Under the pieces are notes generated by a model. That model worked only from the letters and a program-made list of their open reading frames with translations, was not told the origin of the DNA and ran no database searches. Positions 37,424 through 46,540 of a DNA stretch of 64,000 nt are shown in pieces. The translations under genes and the position numbers were made by a program. The stretch covers positions 1,426,001-1,490,000 of the forward strand of contig NZ_JAJAVE010000001.1 of the NCBI RefSeq assembly GCF_020532675.1, in the 5' to 3' direction. This stretch comes from Methylobacillus gramineus. GTDB lineage: Bacteria; Pseudomonadota; Gammaproteobacteria; Burkholderiales; Methylophilaceae. The stretch's first letter is position 1. Each line of letters starts with the position of its first letter.

Positions 37424-38595
37424 GTCCGTTCTTTCTGCCTGGCTTCTGCCAGACGCAGCAATATATTCGCCTCGGCGCTGCCATCATTGGCTGCCATCAC
37501 CCCCTGGGCATATTGCAATCCATGGCGACGCCATGCACCCACCTGCGAATCAGCAGCAAAAATCAACGTCAAAGTCTCCCGCAACAATTGATTCAAACTG
37601 TCCTGCACAAATGGTATCGGCACCACCCTGCCCGCATTGGCTTCCTGCACGTGATATGCATAACCACAACTGGCCGTTGCCATCACGGGCAAGCCGCTAG
37701 CAAGTGCCTCCAATATGACCAGCCCGGTATTTTCACGATACGCCGGATGTAAATAAAGGTCAGCGCCCTGCATCAACTTAGGAATATCGGGCCTGCCCTT
37801 GGAAATCACAAGATTGCCAGACACACCGAGCTTACGAGCCAATTTGATAAATGGCTCAGGTTTATCCTGCCCGATTGCGACCAACTTCAAGCGCTGCAAC
37901 ATGTGGCCTGGCAAGGTCGCAATCGCGGCCACAGCCCTGTCCAAGCCCTTCATATAAAAGCCTGAACCCACGAGCAACATCACAATCGCATCTTGCGGCA
38001 AATCAAAAGCCTGTCGCAGATACACACGCATCTCATCACGATCATGCAATTGCAACCGCTCGCTGGAAAGGAAAGGCGGAATAAAATGGAAGCGACTTTC
38101 CTGCGTCTGATACCAGCGCTGAAACACATTTTTTTCAGCCATATCCACCATGAGCATTTCCGTCCTGGCAGCTGGTGAGAAAATGAGCTCTTCGGTTTTC
38201 TGGAACCAGCGGTAGCGTGGCGTCAAGCGATACAACCAGCTGCGCTGATGATGCGCGCGTTCGATAAAACAAGGATCAGCAGCAAAATACACATCCAGTC
38301 CGCCCATGCGGTTATAACCTACCATCAGGTCGACACTGAAATCCTGCTCGATCATGGCTTGAGCGCGGTGAATAAAGTGCTGGTATTTCTGGTAATTAAA
38401 CCATCCCGACGCAGGCACGATATGCACATGAATATTGGCTGCGGGCTGTTCCCCATCCCAGGACATGGTAAAAATATCCACGGTATGCCCCATCGCGGCC
38501 AGACGTGTTGCCGTCCGCAACATATCGCGCTGCATGCCGCCATAAGGGAAATACTTGAATATCAGGAAAGCAAACTTCAAATCGACCGCTCTCAT
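37420..38595 (-). CDS. waaG: LPS core glucosyltransferase I family protein
   Basis: WaaG adds the first outer-core hexose to heptose II. From the ATG at 38595 it has 391 residues. The start LKFAFLIFKYFPYGGMQRDMLRTATRLAAMGHTVDIFT is characteristic of WaaG (the YFPYGG-x-QRD motif), and the GT4 donor domain shows VMLLVGSGFYMKGLDRAVAAI, LVAIGQDKPEPF and ADLYLHPAYRENTGLVILEALASGLPVMATASCGYA with the E-x7-E pattern. It overlaps waaP by 4 bp and is divergent from waaC, whose start is 38 bp away. In Pseudomonas the equivalent adds galactosamine; the sugar here is unknown. Confidence 0.93.
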   Translation of the reverse strand: MRAVDLKFAFLIFKYFPYGGMQRDMLRTATRLAAMGHTVDIFTMSWDGEQPAANIHVHIVPASGWFNYQKYQHFIHRAQAMIEQDFSVDLMVGYNRMGGLDVYFAADPCFIERAHHQRSWLYRLTPRYRWFQKTEELIFSPAARTEMLMVDMAEKNVFQRWYQTQESRFHFIPPFLSSERLQLHDRDEMRVYLRQAFDLPQDAIVMLLVGSGFYMKGLDRAVAAIATLPGHMLQRLKLVAIGQDKPEPFIKLARKLGVSGNLVISKGRPDIPKLMQGADLYLHPAYRENTGLVILEALASGLPVMATASCGYAYHVQEANAGRVVPIPFVQDSLNQLLRETLTLIFAADSQVGAWRRHGLQYAQGVMAANDGSAEANILLRLAEARQKERT

Positions 38596-38633
38596 TGAGA
38601 AAAGAAGCTGAATTGTATGCGAAAATGACATCC

Positions 38634-39602
38634 ATGCCTCGTTTGCTCATGATCAAAACGACATCGCTAGGCGATGTGATCCACAATCTTCCGGTCATTA
38701 CCGACATCCATGCCCACTTTCCTGACACCATCATAGACTGGGTAGTAGAGGAAAGTTTTGCCGACATTCCCCGCTTGCATCCCAGCGTGCAGCAGGTCAT
38801 CCCGGTTGCCATCCGCCGCTGGCGCAAATCCTTGCTCAAGAACAGTACCTGGCAGGAAATCCGCCACCTGCGTCATCAATTGTCGGAACATCAGTACGAC
38901 CATATCATTGATACTCAGGGCTTGCTGAAAAGCGCCATGATTGGCCGGCTCGCCAGCGGTAGCTATCATGGACAGGACAGCGCTTCAGCGCGAGAGCCGC
39001 TAGCTGCCAGTTTGTATCATCACACCCATAGGGTGGCGCGCAATCAGCATGCAGTGACCCGCAACCGTGAGCTGGCAGCGCTGGCACTTGGCTACCCCAT
39101 GCCGGATAACGCCCCTGATTACGGCATTCATGCAGGCCAGTTACCCGGCACACTCACCTTGCCCAGCCAATATATTGCCGGGCTACATGCCACCAGCCGC
39201 GACTCCAAGCTATGGCCGGAATCACAATGGATCGTATTGGGCCAACAGTTGCAAACTCAAGGGATTGCCCTGGTTCTTCCATGGGGCAATGCTAGCGAAC
39301 ATGCACGCGCACAAAGGATTGCAGCCGCATTAAGTAATGCGATTGTATTACCCAGACTGGGCCTCACGGCATTGGCCGCCGTCCTCGGGCATGCAGTCGC
39401 TGCCATAGGCGTGGATACCGGCCTGGTTCATCTCGCAGCAGCACTGGATAAACCGACCATCGCCATTTATACCGATACCGATCCACTGTTGACCGGTGTG
39501 CTGGCACATGACAAACACAAAGTAATCAACCTTGGTGGCAAAGGCCAGAATCCGGATACGGAGTCTGTATTAGATGCGCTGGCGCAAGTCACCACGATCT
39601 AA
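38634..39602 (+). CDS. waaC: LPS heptosyltransferase I
   Basis: WaaC adds the first heptose to Kdo2-lipid A. From the ATG at 38634 the protein is 322 residues starting MPRLLMIKTTSLGDVIHNLP, the classical WaaC opening; an ATG at 38625 is also possible, and longer starts would overlap divergent waaG. The acidic VVEESFADIPRLHP follows, and the donor domain has LHATSRDSKLWPESQWIVLG and AIGVDTGLVHLAAALDKPTIAIYTDTDP. The waaC-waaG pair is divergent, and the intergenic space is only 38 bp, so their promoters must overlap each other's coding ends. Confidence 0.95.
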   Translation: MPRLLMIKTTSLGDVIHNLPVITDIHAHFPDTIIDWVVEESFADIPRLHPSVQQVIPVAIRRWRKSLLKNSTWQEIRHLRHQLSEHQYDHIIDTQGLLKSAMIGRLASGSYHGQDSASAREPLAASLYHHTHRVARNQHAVTRNRELAALALGYPMPDNAPDYGIHAGQLPGTLTLPSQYIAGLHATSRDSKLWPESQWIVLGQQLQTQGIALVLPWGNASEHARAQRIAAALSNAIVLPRLGLTALAAVLGHAVAAIGVDTGLVHLAAALDKPTIAIYTDTDPLLTGVLAHDKHKVINLGGKGQNPDTESVLDALAQVTTI

Positions 39603-39669
39603 CAATTAACCAAGATCAAGCACCTGATATTCAGCAACTCCATTCAATACTGAAAGTTTTATCGCCCTA

Positions 39670-39697
39670 CTTGTAATTCTTTTATATACCCCCATTT
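39670..39697 (+). promoter_or_regulatory. Sigma32-type promoter before grpE
   Basis: CTTGTAA (39670-39676) and CCCCATTT (39690-39697) with a 13-base spacer match the heat-shock sigma factor consensus CTTGAAA-N13-CCCCATnT. It is 36 bases before the grpE ATG. Confidence 0.85.
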
Positions 39698-39732
39698 GCT
39701 TCGTTGTTACATCATTATCAACAGGGATTATC

Positions 39733-40260
39733 ATGCAGCAAGAAGACAAGACTACAGAAACCGGCTTGCCCGACACCGAGCAGGCAACTCTGCAAGAAAA
39801 TGGCGCGGCAGGCTCGATTGATGACAGGATTGCCGAACTGGAAGCCCAGGTTACCGAGCAACAGGCAGCGGTACTTTACGCCAAGGCCGAGGGTGAAAAC
39901 ATCCGCCGCCGCGCTGCAGATGATATCGACAAGGCACGTAAATTCGCCCTTGAAAAATTCTCCAACGAACTGCTCTCTGTCAAAGACAGTCTGGACGCTG
40001 CTTTAAGCGTAGGCTCAGCCACGCTGGAAAGCTATCGTGATGGCGTTGAACTCACCGCCAAACAATTGACCTCAGTGTTCGAGAAATTCAGCATTGTTGA
40101 AATCAACCCGGTCGGTGAAAAGTTTGACCCGAATAAACACCAGGCAATTGGTTCAGTGGAAAGCGATGCAGAAGCCAACACTGTCGTGACGGTATTGCAA
40201 AAAGGCTACACGCTGAATGAGCGCGTACTGCGCCCTGCGCTGGTCATGGTAGCCAAATAG
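39733..40260 (+). CDS. grpE: Nucleotide exchange factor GrpE
   Basis: GrpE releases ADP from DnaK. The 175-residue protein has an acidic unstructured N-terminus (about 1-30), a long coiled coil with [33 protein letters not shown], and the beta-sheet head with [21 protein letters not shown] and [25 protein letters not shown], the standard GrpE C-terminus. GGGA precedes the ATG. It leads the grpE-dnaK-dnaJ set, each of the first two genes with its own sigma32-like promoter. Confidence 0.97.
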   Translation: MQQEDKTTETGLPDTEQATLQENGAAGSIDDRIAELEAQVTEQQAAVLYAKAEGENIRRRAADDIDKARKFALEKFSNELLSVKDSLDAALSVGSATLESYRDGVELTAKQLTSVFEKFSIVEINPVGEKFDPNKHQAIGSVESDAEANTVVTVLQKGYTLNERVLRPALVMVAK

Positions 40261-40287
40261 CACCATCAACTTTTTAGTGGCAATAGG

Positions 40288-40315
40288 CTTGAAATTAAAC
40301 GGCCTATCCCCACTT
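40288..40315 (+). promoter_or_regulatory. Sigma32-type promoter before dnaK
   Basis: CTTGAAA (40288-40294) and CCCCACTT (40308-40315) with a 13-base spacer, a near-perfect heat-shock promoter. It lies 64 bases before the dnaK ATG and has the same spacing as the one before grpE. Confidence 0.88.
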
Positions 40316-40379
40316 TTGGAACATCGGTAATTACTTTTAATTACAAAACATCAAGTTAAAGAACACAAGGAATCCAGAC

Positions 40380-42305
40380 ATGGGAAAAATTATTGGTATT
40401 GATTTGGGCACCACCAACTCCTGCGTAGCAGTGATGGAAGGTGGCAAGCCACGCGTGATTGAAAATGCAGAAGGTACCCGTACTACGCCTTCCATCATCG
40501 CTTATCAGGAAGATGGTGAAATTCTGGTAGGTGCGCCAGCCAAGCGTCAGGCTGTGACTAACCCAAAGAACACCTTATACGCAGTCAAGCGTCTGATTGG
40601 TCGTCGCTTTGAAGAAAAAGAAGTGCAAAAAGACATCGGTCTGATGCCTTACACCATCACCAAGGCTGACAATGGCGATGCCTGGATAGAAGTACGCAAT
40701 GAAAAACTGGCACCTCCACAAATCTCTGCGGAAGTACTGCGCAAGATGAAGAAGACTGCCGAAGACTACCTGGGCGAAGAAGTCACCGAAGCCGTGATTA
40801 CGGTACCTGCTTACTTCAACGACAATCAGCGTCAGGCAACCAAGGATGCTGGCCGTATTGCTGGCCTGGAAGTCAAGCGTATCATCAACGAGCCGACAGC
40901 GGCTGCCCTGGCGTTTGGTATGGACAAGCAAGAAGGTGATCGCAAGATTGCAGTCTATGACCTGGGTGGTGGTACTTTCGATATCTCCATCATCGAAATT
41001 TCCGAAATCGACGGTGAACACCAGTTTGAAGTGTTATCTACCAATGGTGATACCTTCCTGGGTGGCGAAGATTTTGATAACCGCCTGATCGACTTCCTGG
41101 CCGATGAGTTCAAGAAGGAAAACGGCCTGGACCTGCGCAATGACTTGCTGGCAAAGCAACGCCTGAAGGAAGCCGCGGAAAAAGCCAAGATCGAACTGTC
41201 TTCCAGTGCACAAACTGAAGTCAACTTGCCTTACATCACTGCAGACGCTTCCGGTCCCAAGCACTTGGTTGTGAAGATCAACCGCGCCAAGCTGGAAAGC
41301 CTGGTGGATGACCTGATCGAACGCACCATCACGCCTTGCGTCACCGCATTGAAGGATGCTGGCGTCAAGGCTTCCGACATCAGCGATGTCATCCTGGTGG
41401 GCGGTCAAAGCCGTATGCCTAAGGTGCAGGAAAAAGTGAAGGAAATCTTCGGTCGCGAGCCACGCAAGGACGTGAACCCTGATGAAGCCGTTGCCGTAGG
41501 TGCTTCCATTCAAGGTGGCGTACTCAAGGGTGACGTGAAGGATGTATTGCTGCTGGATGTCACACCATTGTCACTGGGTATTGAAACTCTGGGCGGCGTG
41601 ATGACCAAGCTGATCAAGAAGAACACCACGATCCCGACCAAGGCATCGCAAGTGTTCTCTACAGCGGAAGACAACCAGTCTGCAGTAACCATCCATGTCC
41701 TGCAAGGTGAGCGTGAAGTGGCTACTGGCAATAAGAGCCTGGGTCAATTCAACCTAGCTGACATTCCACCCGCAGCACGTGGTTTGCCACAGATCGAAGT
41801 GACGTTTGACATTGATGCCAACGGTATCTTACATGTGTCAGCCAAGGATAAGGCGACCAACAAGGAAAACAAAATCACCATCAAGGCGAACTCTGGTTTG
41901 TCCGATGAAGAAATTCAACGCATGGAAGAAGATGCGGCCAAGTATGCAGATGAAGACAAGCAACTGCGCGAACTGATCGATGCGCGTAACAGTGCTGACG
42001 GCGCTATCCACAGCGTGAAAAAATCCCTGGGTGACCATGGAGACAAGCTGGATGCTGGTGAGAAAGAAAGCATAGAAAACGCCGTCAAGGAGCTGGAAGA
42101 CGTGATCAAGGGCGAGGACAAGGACGCCATTGAAAGCAAGACCAACGCCCTGATTGAAGCTTCACAGAAATTGGGCGAAAAGGTCTACGCGGCCAGCCAA
42201 GCTGAGAACAACGTTGAAACCAACCCTGACCAGCCACAAGAAAAAACTGTGGATGCCGAAGTGGTGGATGCCGAGTTTGAAGAAGTCAAAAGCGACAAGA
42301 AGTAA
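40380..42305 (+). CDS. dnaK: Chaperone DnaK (Hsp70)
   Basis: DnaK is the ATP-driven Hsp70. The 641-residue protein begins with [19 protein letters not shown], contains [29 protein letters not shown] and the interdomain linker [16 protein letters not shown], then the substrate-binding beta domain with [19 protein letters not shown], and a C-terminal acidic tail ending [10 protein letters not shown], the usual docking end for co-chaperones. Its own sigma32-like promoter lies upstream, so it can be made apart from grpE. A stable hairpin follows the stop and may lower dnaJ expression. Confidence 0.98.
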   Translation: MGKIIGIDLGTTNSCVAVMEGGKPRVIENAEGTRTTPSIIAYQEDGEILVGAPAKRQAVTNPKNTLYAVKRLIGRRFEEKEVQKDIGLMPYTITKADNGDAWIEVRNEKLAPPQISAEVLRKMKKTAEDYLGEEVTEAVITVPAYFNDNQRQATKDAGRIAGLEVKRIINEPTAAALAFGMDKQEGDRKIAVYDLGGGTFDISIIEISEIDGEHQFEVLSTNGDTFLGGEDFDNRLIDFLADEFKKENGLDLRNDLLAKQRLKEAAEKAKIELSSSAQTEVNLPYITADASGPKHLVVKINRAKLESLVDDLIERTITPCVTALKDAGVKASDISDVILVGGQSRMPKVQEKVKEIFGREPRKDVNPDEAVAVGASIQGGVLKGDVKDVLLLDVTPLSLGIETLGGVMTKLIKKNTTIPTKASQVFSTAEDNQSAVTIHVLQGEREVATGNKSLGQFNLADIPPAARGLPQIEVTFDIDANGILHVSAKDKATNKENKITIKANSGLSDEEIQRMEEDAAKYADEDKQLRELIDARNSADGAIHSVKKSLGDHGDKLDAGEKESIENAVKELEDVIKGEDKDAIESKTNALIEASQKLGEKVYAASQAENNVETNPDQPQEKTVDAEVVDAEFEEVKSDKK

Positions 42306-42327
42306 GTCCTTCTCCATGTAACCAACC

Positions 42328-42362
42328 ATGAGGCGCACAGGGAAATCCCTGTTGTGCCTCAT
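42328..42362 (+). terminator. Hairpin between dnaK and dnaJ
   Basis: ATGAGGC (42328-42334) pairs with GCCTCAT (42356-42362) and CAGGGA with TCCCTG inside, giving a strong but slightly asymmetric stem, followed within four bases by TTTT. Placed just before dnaJ (ATG at 42382), it looks like a partial terminator or RNA-stability element that would set the DnaK to DnaJ ratio. Confidence 0.6.
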
Positions 42363-42381
42363 GCACTTTTAGCAGAAGACA

Positions 42382-43506
42382 ATGGCAAAAAGAGATTATT
42401 ACGAGATACTTGGCGTCAACCGTGATGCGTCGGATGATGAAATCAAGAAGGCTTACCGCAAGCTGGCAATGAAGTATCACCCTGACCGCAACCCGGACAA
42501 CCCCAAGGCAGAAGAAAGCTTTAAAGAAGCCAAAGAAGCCTACGAAATCCTGTCCGATGACCAGAAACGCGGCGCTTATGATCAATATGGTCATGCTGGC
42601 GTTGACCCCAGCGCCGGTGCTGGCGCAGCGGGTGCAGGTTTCGGTAATTTTTCTGATGCATTTGGCGATATTTTTGGTGATATTTTCGGCGGTGGAGGCG
42701 GTGGTGGCCGTCGATCCAATGTGTATCGTGGCGCCGACTTGCGCTACAACATGGAAATATCCCTAGAAGATGCTGCACGTGGTACAGAAACCAAAATCCG
42801 CATCCCGGTCATGGATGAATGCGAAACCTGCCACGGATCAGGCGCACGCCCAGGCACTCAGCCCGTCACTTGTACCACTTGTGGCGGTCATGGACAGGTA
42901 CGCATGCAGCAGGGCTTTTTCTCTGTGCAGCAGACCTGCCCCAAGTGTCACGGCTCAGGCAAGATGGTCAAAGACCCTTGCCCGACCTGCCATGGTGGCG
43001 GCCGCGTCAAGCAACACAAAACCCTCTCCGTCAAAATCCCAGCCGGTGTAGATGAAGGCGATCGTATCCGTCTTTCAGGCGAAGGTGAGGCTGGCGTTAA
43101 TGGTGGCCCACCGGGTGATCTTTATGTCGTCGTGCACATCAAGCAACACGATATTTTCCAGCGCGAAGGTGCCAATCTGCATTGCGAGATGCCTATCAGC
43201 TTTACCGTAGCGGCATTGGGTGGTGAGATCGAAATCCCGACACTGGATGGTCACGCCAAGATGAAAATCCCGGCAGAAACCCAGACTGGTGCAGTATTCC
43301 GCCTGCGCGGCAAAGGCATCAAGCCATTGCGCAGTAGCGACCTGGGCGACCTCATGTGCCATGTCGTGGTGGAAACCCCAGTCAAACTGACAGATCGCCA
43401 GAAGGAACTCCTGCGTGAGATGGAAGACATCAACCAACTAGACTCTGGCAAGCATAGTCCACGGGCAAAATCCTGGATGACCAAGGTCAAGGATTTCTTT
43501 CAGTAA
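42382..43506 (+). CDS. dnaJ: Chaperone DnaJ (Hsp40, type I)
   Basis: DnaJ stimulates DnaK ATPase and delivers substrates. The 374-residue protein has an N-terminal J domain with the HPD motif ([12 protein letters not shown]), a Gly/Phe-rich stretch (about 75-115), four CxxCxGxG zinc repeats ([32 protein letters not shown]) and a C-terminal substrate-binding region. Length is normal. It closes the operon; a perfect bidirectional terminator follows 16 bp after its stop. Confidence 0.98.
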   Translation: MAKRDYYEILGVNRDASDDEIKKAYRKLAMKYHPDRNPDNPKAEESFKEAKEAYEILSDDQKRGAYDQYGHAGVDPSAGAGAAGAGFGNFSDAFGDIFGDIFGGGGGGGRRSNVYRGADLRYNMEISLEDAARGTETKIRIPVMDECETCHGSGARPGTQPVTCTTCGGHGQVRMQQGFFSVQQTCPKCHGSGKMVKDPCPTCHGGGRVKQHKTLSVKIPAGVDEGDRIRLSGEGEAGVNGGPPGDLYVVVHIKQHDIFQREGANLHCEMPISFTVAALGGEIEIPTLDGHAKMKIPAETQTGAVFRLRGKGIKPLRSSDLGDLMCHVVVETPVKLTDRQKELLREMEDINQLDSGKHSPRAKSWMTKVKDFFQ

Positions 43507-43522
43507 ATTTTGTAGTTGAATG

Positions 43523-43553
43523 AAAAAAGGCACGGTTTTTACCGTGCCTTTTT
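43523..43553. terminator. Bidirectional terminator between dnaJ and RIO kinase gene
   Basis: GGCACGGT (43529-43536) and ACCGTGCC (43541-43548) form a perfect 8-bp stem with a 4-base loop, flanked by A-rich and T-rich runs, so it should terminate both the dnaJ transcript and the converging minus-strand gene. Confidence 0.93.
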
Positions 43554-43594
43554 GTTTGACTCATTCGCGGAGCTATTTCTTTACAGGTTGGGCT

Positions 43595-44467
43595 TTAGGG
43601 GGCTTTTTGTTTGCTCTCGTCCACGGGGCTGGCCTGTGCTTGACGCTTTCTATCCTCCGCTGCCTGCGCGGCGCGTATTTCGCGCACTACCGAGCCGACG
43701 TCGGCTTTTTGCAAGCTAGCACGGAATTTTCCGCTCAGGCTGGATTCTGGGGTGAGCAAACCATGTTCGTACAGACTCCAGATCTCCTCACCATACTGGC
43801 TTTGTAACAGCTGCGGGGCGAAGCGACCAAAGTAAGTAGCCAGATTGGTCACGTCGCGCGCCAGCATGGCCTTGGCGTTGTTATTGGCGGCGGCATCCAC
43901 AGCCTGTGGCAGGTCGATGATGACCGGGCCATCTTCGCTCAAGAGTATATTGAACTCGGAAAGATCGCCATGTATCACGCCTGCACATAGCATCTTTACC
44001 ACTTCGGCAATCAGTTGCGCGTGATATTGCAGTGCCTGTGCCTCTGATAGCTCGACATCATTCAGGCGCGGCGCTGCCATGCCGTCGCTGCCGGTTACCA
44101 GCTCCATCAACAGCACACCTTCGTAGAAATTGTAAGGCTGCGGCACACGTACACCCACAGCAGCCAGTTTGTGCAAGGTATCCACTTCATGGCTTTGCCA
44201 GGCCTGCTCCTGCTGCTGGCGCCCATACTTGCTGCCCTTGGCCATGGCGCGTGCCTGGCGGCTATTCTTGGTGCGACGGCCTTCCTGGTACAGGGCATTG
44301 TTCTGGAAGCTGCGCTGTTCGGCTTCTTTGTAGACCTTGGCACAGCGCACATCGTCACCGCAACGTACCACGAACACTACGGCTTCCTTACCGCTCATCA
44401 ACTGGCGCATGACCTCGTCAACCAGTCCATCTTCAACCAGCGGCGCCAGCCGTTTCGGGATTTTCAT
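43595..44467 (-). CDS. RIO-family protein serine kinase
   Basis: A 290-residue atypical kinase of the RIO group. Seen are the nucleotide loop GKEAVVFVV (27-34), lysine K44 in CAKVYK, the catalytic loop HGDLSEFNIL with Asp168 and Asn173, and the metal-binding IIDLPQAV with Asp185. The N-terminus carries no wHTH domain of the eukaryotic RIO2 type, so it is closer to RIO1-like bacterial forms. The C-terminal 30 residues are Ala/Arg/Lys rich. RIO kinases in archaea and eukaryotes act in small-subunit maturation; the bacterial role is not known to me. The cupin gene precedes it by 3 bp, so they are likely co-transcribed. Confidence 0.88.
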   Translation of the reverse strand: MKIPKRLAPLVEDGLVDEVMRQLMSGKEAVVFVVRCGDDVRCAKVYKEAEQRSFQNNALYQEGRRTKNSRQARAMAKGSKYGRQQQEQAWQSHEVDTLHKLAAVGVRVPQPYNFYEGVLLMELVTGSDGMAAPRLNDVELSEAQALQYHAQLIAEVVKMLCAGVIHGDLSEFNILLSEDGPVIIDLPQAVDAAANNNAKAMLARDVTNLATYFGRFAPQLLQSQYGEEIWSLYEHGLLTPESSLSGKFRASLQKADVGSVVREIRAAQAAEDRKRQAQASPVDESKQKAP

Positions 44468-44470
44468 GGC

Positions 44471-44797
44471 TTACAGCTTTAAAAAAGCCTTGGCCCTGCG
44501 CCATGTCTGGCCCAAGGCAGAGCCTTCCAGCTTATAGTGCTTGTACAGCGGCTGTTTGACTTCCCAGCTCGCCTTGATACCAGCGGGAAAGGTGACCAGG
44601 TCCCCTTTACCAAATTTAACCGGGCTGCCACCTTCAGGCGTGATGACGCATTCGCCCTCCAGGATGTAGGCAATTTCCTGCTCATGGAAAGTCCAAGGAA
44701 ACACGGACACTTCCTTGCGCCAGGTAGGCCATTTGTTAACGCCCAGCGCTTCCAGGTTGGAGGTTGAGGGCTTATGTTCAACGATAATCTTGCTCAT
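44471..44797 (-). CDS. Small cupin-domain protein
   Basis: A 108-residue single-cupin protein of the DUF861/EutQ-like type. The conserved beta-barrel is visible: KWPTWRKEVSVFPWTFHEQEIAYILEGECVITPEGGSPVKFGKGDLVTFPAGIKASWEV, with H-x-E-x-A as first cupin motif (one likely metal His and Glu) and the P-x-G-x-x-x-x-W of the second. The second motif lacks a clear His, so metal binding is uncertain. It is immediately upstream of the RIO kinase gene. No substrate can be named. Confidence 0.83.
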   Translation of the reverse strand: MSKIIVEHKPSTSNLEALGVNKWPTWRKEVSVFPWTFHEQEIAYILEGECVITPEGGSPVKFGKGDLVTFPAGIKASWEVKQPLYKHYKLEGSALGQTWRRAKAFLKL

Positions 44798-45125
44798 GTA
44801 CTGTTTTCCGAAATTGTATGGCAGCAGTTGTTGACAGCTACTGCATGGTTAAATGGGCTGGCGCGGATTCAATCCGGGCGGGCACGCTATGGTATCAGGT
44901 AAGGATGCAGATGTATTACAGGTGGCATGATTAAGATCAATGCGCTGTTTGCTATGTTATTCGACAGGGCAATCAACCGCGCGGTTTTTACATGTGGGTG
45001 ATGATCTTCTCCCTGCACCAAGTATCCAAAGAAACTCTTACCCCATCAACTTTATTTACCCGCCCATCCTGTGCAACCTTAATCTCAGGCTGTAGTATGG
45101 AACCTTAATAGATTTTACATCTTCC
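44798..45125. other. Intergenic region between cupin and MFS genes
   Basis: This 328-bp gap lies between divergent genes and should hold both promoters, but I cannot place either with confidence. A 13-bp inverted repeat CGGATT-C-AATCCG is at 44864-44876 and a 12-bp palindrome AACCGCGCGGTT at 44975-44986, the latter followed by TTT on plus; either could be an operator or weak hairpin. A TTGACA at 44831-44836 has no partner at the right spacing. No coding sequence is seen. Confidence 0.5.
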
Positions 45126-46352
45126 ATGTCAAATAATAATCAGCAATCTTCTTCTAGCATCTCACTATTCAGCGGCTGGCTACTCCTGCTAGGCGCATTG
45201 ACCGGACTGGCACCCCTGTCGATTGATATGTACCTGCCCGGCTTCCCTGCCATTGAAAAAAGCCTGCTTGCCCATGCAGGCAGCGCAGAGTTGACACTGG
45301 CAAGCTACTTCATTGGACTCGCCTTGGGGCAACTCTTTTACGGCCCGCTTAGTGACCGCTTTGGGCGCAGGATGCCATTGATGGTGGGCCTCATCATCTA
45401 CATTGCCGCTTCAATCGGCTGTGCTTATGCAGGCAGTATCCCTGAACTCATTACCTGGCGTTTTTTACAGGCGCTGGGGGGTTGTGCCGGTATCGTGGTG
45501 ACATTGGCCGTAGTGCGTGACCGATGTAGTCCCAACGATGCTGCGCGTGCCATGTCCATGCTGATTCTCGTAATGGGGATAGCGCCTATCCTGGCACCGC
45601 TGATTGGTGGATGGATAGTCACTGCGCTGGACTGGCGCGCACTGTTTATCACGCTGGCCGTTGTAGGCGTGCTAGGACTGATCGCGGTCTATTTCTGGCT
45701 GGAAGAAACCCATGACACCAGCCAGGAGCCTCCACTCGTCCTCTCACAGGTATTGCTGAACTATGGCAAGCTGCTAGTGGATCGAAAGTTCATCGGCTAT
45801 ACCTTGAGTGGCGGCCTGGCACGTGCTGGCATGTTTGCCTATATCGCAGGCTCCCCCTTTGTGTTTATCGAGTATTACCAGATACCTGCCCAGCATTACG
45901 GCTGGATCTTTGGGATCAATGCAGCAGGGCTCATATTGTTCAGTCAGATCAATGCCTGGCGCCTGAAAAACCATGATGTCACCCTTCTGCTTTCGCGCGC
46001 CTTGTGGCTTCCTGCCATCATCGGTGTTTTCTTAGTGACACTTTCGCTGACTGATCACATCACCCTGCCTTTGCTGTTAGCCGGTATCTTCTGCTTCATC
46101 GCCAGCATAGGATATATAGGCCCAAACTCCAGCGCAGCCACGCTCGCCACCCATGGCCACAATGCAGGCACAGCTTCAGCCCTGATGGGCTCATTGCAGT
46201 TTTGCCTGGCCACCATGGCAGGTTTCCTAGTCAACCTGCTCCACGATGGCACGACCTTCCCCATGGCCATGGTCATGGCAGGCTGTGGCATCGGGGCCTG
46301 GGGAGTACATAGATGGTTGATTGTGCAAAGATTGGTCACTGCCAGAAGTTAG
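45126..46352 (+). CDS. Bcr/CflA family multidrug MFS exporter
   Basis: A 408-residue, 12-helix major facilitator of the DHA1 Bcr/CflA group, which export drugs or dipeptides by proton antiport. The family opening GLAPLSIDMYLPGFPAIEKSL is present, with an Asp in the first helix; the A-like loop LFYGPLSDRFGRRMPLMVGL lies between helices 2 and 3, and VVRDRCSPNDAARAMSMLILVMGIAPILAPLIGGWI is the drug-export motif region. Substrate cannot be told. It stands alone; a perfect bidirectional terminator lies downstream, before convergent leuA. Confidence 0.9.
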   Translation: MSNNNQQSSSSISLFSGWLLLLGALTGLAPLSIDMYLPGFPAIEKSLLAHAGSAELTLASYFIGLALGQLFYGPLSDRFGRRMPLMVGLIIYIAASIGCAYAGSIPELITWRFLQALGGCAGIVVTLAVVRDRCSPNDAARAMSMLILVMGIAPILAPLIGGWIVTALDWRALFITLAVVGVLGLIAVYFWLEETHDTSQEPPLVLSQVLLNYGKLLVDRKFIGYTLSGGLARAGMFAYIAGSPFVFIEYYQIPAQHYGWIFGINAAGLILFSQINAWRLKNHDVTLLLSRALWLPAIIGVFLVTLSLTDHITLPLLLAGIFCFIASIGYIGPNSSAATLATHGHNAGTASALMGSLQFCLATMAGFLVNLLHDGTTFPMAMVMAGCGIGAWGVHRWLIVQRLVTARS

Positions 46353-46492
46353 CAAAACTTCAGACCCACCTGAGTCTCGAACCCATCTTAAAGCAAAACC
46401 CGCAAACAGTGAGCAGCACTGGGATATTCACGAGTAACAAGACGAAAAATCCCAATGCCAAAGCAAAGTGAGATCACTACACTAGCCCTTAA

Positions 46493-46527
46493 ACACAAAA
46501 GCCCGAGAAAATCTCGGGCTTTTGTGT
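46493..46527. terminator. Bidirectional terminator between MFS gene and leuA
   Basis: A perfect 16-bp stem with arms 46493-46508 and 46512-46527 and an AAA loop. The core is GCCCGAGA/TCTCGGGC, flanked by AAAA and TTTT, so it should end the MFS transcript and the converging leuA transcript. Confidence 0.93.
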
Positions 46528-46540
46528 TTAATATATCCAG

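Noticed and set aside
44831-44850. TTGACA followed by TTAAAT as a promoter in the cupin-MFS gap
   Set aside because: The spacing is about 12 bases, far from 17, so the pair is probably chance.
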